Assembly: GCF_004168255.1 (NCBI RefSeq)
Contig: NZ_SEWG01000003.1
Coordinates: 372,001-436,000 of the forward strand
Reading direction: 5' to 3'
Origin: Mucilaginibacter terrigena
Lineage (GTDB): Bacteria > Bacteroidota > Bacteroidia > Sphingobacteriales > Sphingobacteriaceae
DNA length: 64,000 nt
Positions 27,018 through 34,406 of this stretch are shown in pieces; position 1 is the first letter of the stretch, and every line of letters begins with the position of its first letter. The translations under genes were made by a program, and so were the position numbers. A model generated the notes under the pieces. It saw nothing but the letters and a program-made list of their open reading frames with translations. It was not told where the DNA came from and did not search any database.

Positions 27018-28022
27018 TTAGCCCAATATCTTCTCGTACAACTTAAAATAGTCCTCCGCCATTTTCTCTTTAGAGAATTGAGAACTGGCCCATTCGCGGC
27101 AATAGGCACGGTTTATTGAACCCAGCTGACCGGTCACATCTGCAGCCTCGTCAACAGTATTCACTAAAAAACCTGTTTTTTCATGCTGGATAAGTTCCGG
27201 CATCGAACCTTTATTGAACGCTATAACCGGCGTACCGCAAAGCATGGCTTCGGCAACGCTCATTCCAAACGGCTCGGCAAAATTTATGGGGTGTAATAGG
27301 GCCAGGGCGTTTCCTAAAAGCTCGTTACGTTTATCCGGGCCGGCGGGGCCAATGTACTCTATCTGGTCGCTCAGGTGTGGTTCTACACGGTCCTTAAAGT
27401 AATCCTCATCCTGAATAATGCCCGCAATGATCAGTTTTTTATTAGTTCTTTTAGCTATTTCAATCGCCTCTACCGGGCCTTTATCATGGTGGATACGGCC
27501 GAAGTAGAGCAGGTAGTCCTGCGGCTCTTCCGTAAATTTAAAATCTTTAGTGTCAAGTCCGTTATAAACTGTAGCTATGTAATCTAACTCATCTCTGCGG
27601 TCGGCATTGCTAATGGAAACATAATATCCGCGCGAATTATATTTTTTGTAAACCGGTATAATACGTGGCGACGAAAAACCATGTATAGTTGTTATCATCG
27701 GGGTATTAATAAGCGCAGTATAGGTAAGCGGCAAAAAATCAAAGTTGTTGTGTATTATGTCAAAATCGCTGGCTTGCTCCATCAGGTTGCTGATGTGCAG
27801 GCACTCCAGCACTTTTGCATCTTGTGTACGGTCTTCCTCGTAACCTTGTTTGCAAATGGATTGTAGTTTGCCTTCGGTGATCGAATCGCCGGTGGCAAAA
27901 AGGGTAACGTCAACGCCCAGTTTAATAAGTCCTTCGGCAATATTCGATGCAACCTGTTCCCAGGGACCATAGTGCCTGGGTGGTGTGCGCCAGGCAACGG
28001 GGGCTAAAATCGCGGCCTTCAT
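27018..28022 (-). CDS. GT4-family glycosyltransferase
   Basis: A 334-residue GT-B retaining glycosyltransferase. The N-terminal domain begins KAAILAPVAWRTPPRHYGPW with the acceptor-loop glycine region and TIHGFSSPRIIPVYKKY; the donor domain has LLYFGRIHHDKGP, and the nucleotide-sugar E-x7-E motif is EPFGMSVAEAM. GH130 stands opposite. Its ATG shares one base with the stop of the upstream GT gene (TAATG), so the two are translationally coupled. The frame extends six bases further to 28028. Confidence 0.88.
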   Translation of the reverse strand: MKAAILAPVAWRTPPRHYGPWEQVASNIAEGLIKLGVDVTLFATGDSITEGKLQSICKQGYEEDRTQDAKVLECLHISNLMEQASDFDIIHNNFDFLPLTYTALINTPMITTIHGFSSPRIIPVYKKYNSRGYYVSISNADRRDELDYIATVYNGLDTKDFKFTEEPQDYLLYFGRIHHDKGPVEAIEIAKRTNKKLIIAGIIQDEDYFKDRVEPHLSDQIEYIGPAGPDKRNELLGNALALLHPINFAEPFGMSVAEAMLCGTPVIAFNKGSMPELIQHEKTGFLVNTVDEAADVTGQLGSINRAYCREWASSQFSKEKMAEDYFKLYEKILG

Positions 28023-30298
28023 TAACACACTTTAACCTGTGTTTCCATCTTATTGTACTCGTATTCCAACTCGAAGGCTTTTAACACGGTAAGGTGCGAT
28101 ATCAGGTAGGCCAGTGTACTTTCGGCGCCCTGGTTACGGTTAATACCTGTAGGCAGCAATCCGTCGCAGCAGCCTTTGGTTTCATGGTCGTATAACGGTG
28201 CCCGCAGGGTGTTTTCGCCAAGGAACCATTTATAGCTCAGGAACATTTTTTCGATATACTGCGGTTTGCGGAAGATCTGGTAAGCCTGGAAATGCATCAG
28301 TACCATAGCCATGGTTTCGATGGCCTGCTGGTCGAACGTAGGGAACCTGCCACCGCGATAATACCATCCATCGTTACCAACCGGGCTTAAATAACCGTTG
28401 GATAAGGTCAGCTTATCTAAAAATGCCATGGTTTTAAGCGCTATATCCTTCGCTTTTTGGTTACCGGTGATCTCACATGAGTGCAGCAAGGCCAGCGGAA
28501 GGATGGCATTATCATAGGTCATACTTTCTTCAAACCATTCCCAATCATCAGACCGGGTGTTTTCGTAAGCATCAATTAAAGGCTGGGTTAAACGCACCAG
28601 TTCGGCAACCATACCTTCATCGGTAGGGAAGGCCTGCAGGTATAAAGCAATACCTATAATGGTATTTGCCTGCCCGCGGATGTGTTTTAATGCTTTAAAG
28701 TGCGGGTACGATTTATGGAAGATCTCCATCGCAAACTCGCGGTATGAATTACTTGCCGCGCAGCTGATCAAATGGCCCAATGCCCATATGGTACGCCCGA
28801 AAGAATCTTCGGAACCCACTTCATCCAGGTATTGCCTGCTAAAGCTTAAGAAATTACGGAAGTTACCATCATCCGTTTGCATGTAGTGAATGTAGCTTAG
28901 GTATATTGGCAATAATTTAAAAGCGTCGTTGCTTTTATTACGCTGATAAGCCATAAGCGCCATAATAAGCGCACGGGAGTTATCATCAAGGCAGTAACCC
29001 TCTTTTAAATTGGGGATGCCATATTTAGCGTGTTGCACAATACCGGTATCATCCGTTAAACGCATAACATGCGTAAGGCTGAATTTGGGCAATATCTCAG
29101 GGTCAACAATGCTGTTCTTTAATATTTTATCACTAAAGTCGTGGTTAGCGGCAGCTTCCTGGGCTACGCGTATAAATTCGGCGCCAATAACAGGCCAGCG
29201 TAAATGCAGGCCATATTCGTAAGCGTTTTCTTTTAATTCGTTAAGTGCAGCATCATCGTCTAATAGTTCGTTCACTATCTCGGCCAGCGCATCCGCATTT
29301 TTAAAATCAAATAAACGGCCTCGGCCATCATCCAGCAATTCGGTAGCGTGCCAGTATGGGGTTGATACTACTGCGGCTCCAGCGCCCACTGCATATGATA
29401 ATGTACCACTGGTAATTTGCGCTTCGTTTAAATAGGGTGTAACATATACTTCGGCAGCTGTAAGGTAATCAATCAGTTCATCCTCGGCCACAAATTTATT
29501 GATGAACGATAAATGCTGCGATACTTTTAACTGTGCCGCCAGCGATTTCAGGTGGTCGCGGTATTCCTCGCCCGAGTTTTTAATAACGCCCGGGTGTGTA
29601 TTGCCTAATACCACATACATAACATCGGGGTGCTTGGCTACAATCTGCGGCAATGCTTTTACAACGGTTTCTAAACCTTTGTTACGGCTTAATAGCCCAA
29701 ATGTTAATAATACACGATGGTTTTTAAACTGGCTTAAGCTTTTAACAGGGTTAACTTCCGGTTCTTCCACATCAGGCACACCATGCTCTATGATCTGTAT
29801 CTTTTCTGCAGGGATATCGTAAATGGTAGTCAGGAACTCTACCGCGCGTTTGCTCATCACGATGATCTTTGACGATTGCTCGGCAATTTCGCGGATGATG
29901 ATGCGCTGTACATAACTTGGGTCTTTAAGTATCGTATGCAGGATAGAGATCAGCGGTTTCTCTAAACGGTTTATCAAGGGTAAAATATAGATACCGCTTT
30001 CGCCACCATAAATGCCGAATTCGTGTTCTAAAATAACGGAGTCGACATTGCTTGTATTGATAAAATTAGCGGCGCGGATATAATCCTTTTGATGATTCTG
30101 GCGAATAACATATTTAACATGGGCCGGGTATTCATATTCCTGTAAATTCTCCGAATCGTTAAGGGCAACCACAAAGCCACCATCAAGCGGGCTTTTCCTG
30201 TCGGAAAAATTGGCGTTAATGGCGTTCATTAAATTATGGTTAAAGGTAGCGATCCCGCATTCGCGGGGAGGATAGGTTGATATGTATGCGATTTTCAT
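28022..30298 (-). CDS. GT4 glycosyltransferase fused to an alpha-helical C-terminal domain
   Basis: A 758-residue two-part protein. Residues ~1-395 are a GT4 enzyme (STYPPRECGIATFNHNL, EHEFGIYGGESGIYILPL, LTFGLLSRNKGLETVVKAL, PYLNEAQITSGTLSYAVGAG in place of the E-x7-E motif). Residues ~420-758 are helical with repeated aromatic/acidic words (GYCLDDNSRALIMAL, EWFEESMTYDNAILPLALL, DGWYYRGGRFPTFDQQAIET) like (alpha/alpha)6 glycosidase folds. ATG at 30298 is preferred over an extension to 30352 because it gives the normal MKIAYIS start of the fold. It is the first gene of the coupled GT pair. Confidence 0.85.
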   Translation of the reverse strand: MKIAYISTYPPRECGIATFNHNLMNAINANFSDRKSPLDGGFVVALNDSENLQEYEYPAHVKYVIRQNHQKDYIRAANFINTSNVDSVILEHEFGIYGGESGIYILPLINRLEKPLISILHTILKDPSYVQRIIIREIAEQSSKIIVMSKRAVEFLTTIYDIPAEKIQIIEHGVPDVEEPEVNPVKSLSQFKNHRVLLTFGLLSRNKGLETVVKALPQIVAKHPDVMYVVLGNTHPGVIKNSGEEYRDHLKSLAAQLKVSQHLSFINKFVAEDELIDYLTAAEVYVTPYLNEAQITSGTLSYAVGAGAAVVSTPYWHATELLDDGRGRLFDFKNADALAEIVNELLDDDAALNELKENAYEYGLHLRWPVIGAEFIRVAQEAAANHDFSDKILKNSIVDPEILPKFSLTHVMRLTDDTGIVQHAKYGIPNLKEGYCLDDNSRALIMALMAYQRNKSNDAFKLLPIYLSYIHYMQTDDGNFRNFLSFSRQYLDEVGSEDSFGRTIWALGHLISCAASNSYREFAMEIFHKSYPHFKALKHIRGQANTIIGIALYLQAFPTDEGMVAELVRLTQPLIDAYENTRSDDWEWFEESMTYDNAILPLALLHSCEITGNQKAKDIALKTMAFLDKLTLSNGYLSPVGNDGWYYRGGRFPTFDQQAIETMAMVLMHFQAYQIFRKPQYIEKMFLSYKWFLGENTLRAPLYDHETKGCCDGLLPTGINRNQGAESTLAYLISHLTVLKAFELEYEYNKMETQVKVC

Positions 30299-30550
30299 AG
30301 TTATATAGCAGAATGTGTTATTCCTGTTAGTGAGATACTTGCTGTTAAACAATTTTTAAATCTTACTGACCCGAAAAGTATGCACCAGTGACCTCAAAAA
30401 CAGTATTTACAGACCCGGGATGCATAAATTACATGGGTATCTATCATTGTGCATAAACTATACCAATAAAGCTTAAAGAGAAACCGTAACTTTCTTTTTA
30501 CAGTTAAATTATTAATTATAATTTAAAAACGAAAGAGATTAAAACCCAAA

Positions 30551-31747
30551 TTACACCGTATGTGTTTGAAATTCAATAGCCTCCATTATAATATCGCAGG
30601 CGTGGATCAGTTCAGTTGGTGTTATGATGAGCGGAGGGGCAACGCGCATAGCATTACTGCAATGCAGGAACCAATCGGTTATTACACCATTTTCTATACA
30701 GCGGTCGATTATTTTTTTGTTCAGCTCAAAACTTTCAAATTCAATGGCCAGCATAAGGCCTTTGCCTCTTATTTGTTTAATAGCCGGGTGGATGAGGCGT
30801 TTGCGGACAATGGCTTCTTTTTCGGCTACCTGGGCTAACAGCTTTTCTTCTATCAGCACTTCCAGCGCTGCCAGGCCTGCCGCGCAGCATACGGGGTGAC
30901 CGCCAAAGGTGGTTATATGCCCCAGGATAGGGTTTTCTTTAAAAGCCGACATGATGTGTACCGGCGCTATAAAAGCGCCCACAGGCATGCCACCGCCCAG
31001 GGCTTTGGCCAGCAGCAAAATGTCGGGTAAAATATCAAAATGTTCAAAGGCGAATAATTTACCGGTACGGCCAAACGCAGCCTGGATCTCGTCCAGGATC
31101 AGTAACGCGCCTGTTTCGGTACAGCGTTTACGTAAAGCCTGCATATAAGCGGCATCTGGTACCCGTATACCGGCTTCGCCTTGTATGGTTTCGAGGATAA
31201 CACAGGCCGTTTGATCAGTAATGAGTTCAAGATCGGGGATGGAGTTTAGGCTGATAAAATTTACCCCCGGCAGCAGCGGGCGGTAGGCCTGTTTATATTC
31301 CTCGTTACCCATAACGCTTAGGGCACCATGTGTGCTGCCGTGGTACGAACCATTAAAAGCCACTACCTGCTGCCTGCCGGTAAAGCGTTTGGCCAGCTTT
31401 AGTGCACCTTCAACCGCCTCGGTTCCCGAATTGGTGAAATAAACAGAGTTTAATGATGACGGCAAAACGGAAACCAGCTTTTCGGCAAAGCGCACCTGCG
31501 GGGTTTGCACATATTCGCCGTACACCATCAGGTGCATATATTTATCAACCTGATCTTTTACTGCCTGCACAACTTTTGGATTGCTGTGGCCCAGGTTGCT
31601 TACGCCAATGCCCGATATCAGATCGATATATGGTTTGCCCTCCGCGTCGTAGATGTAAACCCCTTCCGCGCGCTCAAACTCCAGCAATAAAGGGAAGTGT
31701 GTTGTTTGGGCGTTATTGTTCAGAAAAAGCTGGCGCAGGGTTAGCAT
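30551..31747 (-). CDS. Class III pyridoxal-phosphate aminotransferase
   Basis: A 398-residue fold-type I aminotransferase of the acetylornithine/ornithine group. It shows DLISGIGVSNLGHSNPKVVQA, YFTNSGTEAVEGALKLAKRFTGR, FNGSYHGSTHGALS, ALLILDEIQAAFGRTGKLFAFEHF and LLAKALGGGMPVGAF, which carries the Schiff-base Lys. Substrate specificity is not readable; ornithine, acetylornithine, GABA and lysine enzymes look alike. ATG at 31747 is preferred over the TTG at 31753. Repeats lie on its upstream side. Confidence 0.9.
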   Translation of the reverse strand: MLTLRQLFLNNNAQTTHFPLLLEFERAEGVYIYDAEGKPYIDLISGIGVSNLGHSNPKVVQAVKDQVDKYMHLMVYGEYVQTPQVRFAEKLVSVLPSSLNSVYFTNSGTEAVEGALKLAKRFTGRQQVVAFNGSYHGSTHGALSVMGNEEYKQAYRPLLPGVNFISLNSIPDLELITDQTACVILETIQGEAGIRVPDAAYMQALRKRCTETGALLILDEIQAAFGRTGKLFAFEHFDILPDILLLAKALGGGMPVGAFIAPVHIMSAFKENPILGHITTFGGHPVCCAAGLAALEVLIEEKLLAQVAEKEAIVRKRLIHPAIKQIRGKGLMLAIEFESFELNKKIIDRCIENGVITDWFLHCSNAMRVAPPLIITPTELIHACDIIMEAIEFQTHTV

Positions 31748-31754
31748 GGGCAAG

Positions 31755-31871
31755 TAGTGAATTAGTGATTGACTGATTTAGCGATTTATGGAGTTGGTTT
31801 AGAAAGCATAGTGCAAAAATCAGCAATCTATCCCATAGTTAGGTAATCACTAATTCACTAAATCGCTAAAT
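31755..31871. repeat. Short-word inverted repeat (TAGTGAATTAGTGATT)
   Basis: Arms TAGTGAATTAGTGATT (31755-31770) and AATCACTAATTCACTA (31845-31860) are exact complements. Inner words TTTAGCGATTT and AAATCGCTAAA pair too. The repeat fills the gap between two minus-strand genes. Confidence 0.8.
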
Positions 31872-31872
31872 A

Positions 31873-32349
31873 TTAGTTCCCTGCCCGGATGCTGCGTTCG
31901 CTTAGTTGTTTGATAACCTCGTCGGTAAATTCGCGTTCGCTTTTGTAAAGCATGCTCACTTTTGCAGGGGGCAGTATCTTCATAAATTCATCGCGGTAGC
32001 GCTTACGGATATTCACTATCTGGTTATCGTACTCTATCTCTTTATCTATCTGCTCGGTACCGTTGGCCTGCGAGTTGGAATTGTTTAAGCGTTTTAAAAT
32101 ACTTACAGCGGTAAGTTCCTGCCGGTACTGGCGGTATATGGGCCAAAACTTGGCGGATTCTTCGTTGGTAAGGGATAATTGCTGACTGATAAACCTATCG
32201 TGCGCGGCATCTAATTTAGGATTACGCCTTTTAAAACGGGTATTGGGGATGGTGGTACGGCGAAGGTTATTCACCTGCGCAAACAAATCGTCGTTACCGG
32301 TACAAATGATAATTAAAATAAAAAATATATATCTGAGCAGTTTGTTCAT
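31873..32349 (-). CDS. Small secreted protein, Spy/CpxP-like
   Basis: A 158-residue protein with a signal peptide (RYIFFILIIICTGNDDLFAQ). The mature part is helical and charged, with SLTNEESAKFWPIYRQYRQEL and a LPPAKVSMLYKSEREF region reminiscent of LTxxQ/Spy-type periplasmic chaperones or metal sensors. It is the third gene behind an ECF sigma factor and a membrane protein on the same strand, typical of Bacteroidota stress operons, where it could be a target or sensor. Confidence 0.7.
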   Translation of the reverse strand: MNKLLRYIFFILIIICTGNDDLFAQVNNLRRTTIPNTRFKRRNPKLDAAHDRFISQQLSLTNEESAKFWPIYRQYRQELTAVSILKRLNNSNSQANGTEQIDKEIEYDNQIVNIRKRYRDEFMKILPPAKVSMLYKSEREFTDEVIKQLSERSIRAGN

Positions 32350-32362
32350 GAATAAGTATCAA

Positions 32363-33184
32363 TTAATTAACATCGATATAGTCCTGCAGATCTGCATCAA
32401 GCGCATCTATATTAATGGCCTTACCATCTTCAACCAGGCCCTGTGTATCGGTCGCATCCATATGCAGCTCAAGATAATCTTTTATTTCGTCAACCGGCAC
32501 TTCTGATAACTGTGTATGCAGGTAGCTTTGTGTATGTACGGGCGGTGCCTGTGCCTGCCTTAAAAAGGCACCCGCGCCAATTATTAAAGCTAAACAAGCC
32601 GCAGTAGCATATTTAAAAGTATTTGATGCCCATAGCTTGCGTACAATGGTTTTGCGCAGTACAACTTCCTGGTTAACGGTTTTATTTAAAATATCGCGGT
32701 TAAGCTTTTCAAAATAATTATCCGGAACGGTAAACTCAGGGGTGTTTACTTCCAGCATTTCCTCAACGGCAATGCGGCTTGTTATTTGCTGCTGCAGGTT
32801 CTCAAAATAATCCTGCGGAACGGTAAAGCCTGTTTCTCCATTGTTTACAGTTGCCTCAATATTTATGCGGCTTTGTATATTATTGGTAAGATGGTCAAAA
32901 TAGCCTTCGGGTACGGTAAAACCTTTTTCACCGGTACCTGCAATGCTTTCAATATTTATCCTGCTTTGAATATTAGCGTTTAATTCATCAAAGTAATTTT
33001 GCGGCACAGCAAATCCCTGCGCCATATCATCACTCTTTAATTCGTTTAATTTTATAAGTGACAGAATGCGCTGGCCGGCATCTTCGAAATAGCCGGATGG
33101 CACTGTAAACGGGGTTTCTTTCGAAAACCGTTTAAGTGACATTTCTTCGTCCGCCCGTTCATTATTCTCCATATCGCTTTTCAT
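32363..33184 (-). CDS. Membrane protein with five FTVPxxYFExL repeats, sigma-factor partner
   Basis: A 273-residue protein lacking a signal peptide. Five tandem units of ~31 residues start at Phe 26, 58, 89, 120 and 151, each with the core FxVPxxYFxxLxxxI, then a single membrane helix (~191-208, YATAACLALIIGAG) and a short periplasmic tail with conserved acidic residues. Position between an ECF sigma gene and a Spy-like protein suggests an anti-sigma factor. Single copies of the core motif are common in this family; five copies are unusual. ATG at 33184 and 33172 are both possible. Confidence 0.72.
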   Translation of the reverse strand: MKSDMENNERADEEMSLKRFSKETPFTVPSGYFEDAGQRILSLIKLNELKSDDMAQGFAVPQNYFDELNANIQSRINIESIAGTGEKGFTVPEGYFDHLTNNIQSRINIEATVNNGETGFTVPQDYFENLQQQITSRIAVEEMLEVNTPEFTVPDNYFEKLNRDILNKTVNQEVVLRKTIVRKLWASNTFKYATAACLALIIGAGAFLRQAQAPPVHTQSYLHTQLSEVPVDEIKDYLELHMDATDTQGLVEDGKAINIDALDADLQDYIDVN

Positions 33185-33244
33185 ACACTGTTATAGATGA
33201 ATAAAGTTCCAAAAGGTTTAACGCTAATTTAAAAATTCTGCTAA

Positions 33245-33799
33245 TTAATCGGTATTGGTTATAAACGACTCTATTTTTTTAACCGCCAAATGGTACGATG
33301 CCTTTAAAGCGCCCACGCTGGTGCCTAAAACATCACTCATTTCCTCGTATTTCATATCATCAAAATACTTCATATTAAATACCAGGCGCTGTTTATCGGG
33401 CAAAGTTAATATTGCTTCCTGTAATTTACGCTGGATCTGGTCGCCGCTAAAATGGTCTGAACCCGACAGGGTATCCGCCAGTTCAAAATCTACATCATCA
33501 AGCGATACGTTGTTTTTTTGCTTTTTCTTGTTCAGAAAAGTGATGCACTCGTTAGTGGCAATGCGGTACATCCAAGTGTACAACTGCGCATCGTTACGGA
33601 AACCCGGAAGGTTTTTCCAGATCTTAATGAATACGTCCTGCACAATATCATCGGCATCGTCGTGGTCAATAACCATGCGGCGCACGTGCCAGTATATTTT
33701 TTGCTGATACTTTTTCAGCAAAAGGTTAAACGCTTCGTTCCGGGTACTTTCGTCCCTAAACTTGCTGAGTATTTCTTCGTCTTCTGCCTGAATGGCCAT
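33245..33799 (-). CDS. ECF RNA polymerase sigma factor
   Basis: A 184-residue sigma-70 family ECF factor: region 2 (DDADDIVQDVFIKIWKNLPGF, YTWMYRIATNECI) and region 4 (LPDKQRLVFNMKYFDDMKYEEMSDVLGTSVGALKASYHLAVKKI in pieces). The downstream membrane protein and Spy-like protein are on the same strand 60 and 895 bases away, so they are likely in one operon. Target promoters are unknown; autoregulation is usual for such sets. Confidence 0.92.
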   Translation of the reverse strand: MAIQAEDEEILSKFRDESTRNEAFNLLLKKYQQKIYWHVRRMVIDHDDADDIVQDVFIKIWKNLPGFRNDAQLYTWMYRIATNECITFLNKKKQKNNVSLDDVDFELADTLSGSDHFSGDQIQRKLQEAILTLPDKQRLVFNMKYFDDMKYEEMSDVLGTSVGALKASYHLAVKKIESFITNTD

Positions 33800-33872
33800 C
33801 TATTAAAATTTATCTTTTAAATAAATATAAAGCGTTTTTGTTTGATATATGTTTTACGGACCTTCTAAAAGC

Positions 33873-33946
33873 CCTCTCTAAATCTCCCCCGATAGGGGAG
33901 ACTTTTATTTTAAAGCCCTCCCTTACGGGGAGGGTTTGGGTGGGGC
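33873..33946. repeat. Dispersed repeat, CTCTAAATCTCCCCC family (copy 1)
   Basis: Two hairpins side by side: CTCCCC..GGGGAG and CCCTCCC..GGGAGGG, in the order CCTCTAAATCTCCCCC, TAGGGGAGA, CCTCCCTTACGGGGAGGG. A nearly identical copy lies at 62690-62765. Here it touches the stop codon of the thiol peroxidase gene. Confidence 0.85.
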
Positions 33947-34404
33947 TACAATAGGTCTAATACCTGTTGCGATGAATTTTTTGTATCAACCTTATCAATC
34001 ACTTTATCAATAATACCATCGCCGTTAATGATAAAGGTGGTGCGGACGGTACCCATATATTTTTTACCATACATGTTCTTTTCTGCCCAAACACCGTAGG
34101 CTTCCACAATGCTGTGGCCGGTATCGGCAACAAGTGTAAAGGGCAACTGGTACTTGGTCTCGAATTTTTTATGCGATCTTTCGTCATCCACACTCACGCC
34201 AATAACCTCAAAGCCCTTGCTTAAAAGCGACTGGTAATTATCCCTGAAATCGCAGCTTTCGGCGGTGCAGCCGGGAGTATCATCCTTTGGGTAAAAGTAA
34301 AGGATCACATTTTTGCCTTTAAAATCACTTAACGAAACGGCTTTGCCGTTCTGGTCGTTAGCTGTAAAACCGGGGGCTTTATCGCCTTGCTTTAGTGTAG
34401 CCAT
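33946..34404 (-). CDS. bcp: Thioredoxin-dependent thiol peroxidase
   Basis: A 152-residue peroxiredoxin of the BCP/PrxQ type that reduces peroxides in the cytoplasm. Its motif PGCTAESCDFRD carries the peroxidatic Cys and, five residues on, the resolving Cys of the alpha-2 type. Other landmarks are LYFYPKDDTPGCT and FTLVADTGHSIVEAYGVW. The M23 peptidase gene ends 2 bases upstream of its start, so the pair may be co-transcribed. Confidence 0.93.
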   Translation of the reverse strand: MATLKQGDKAPGFTANDQNGKAVSLSDFKGKNVILYFYPKDDTPGCTAESCDFRDNYQSLLSKGFEVIGVSVDDERSHKKFETKYQLPFTLVADTGHSIVEAYGVWAEKNMYGKKYMGTVRTTFIINGDGIIDKVIDKVDTKNSSQQVLDLL

Positions 34405-34406
34405 TT

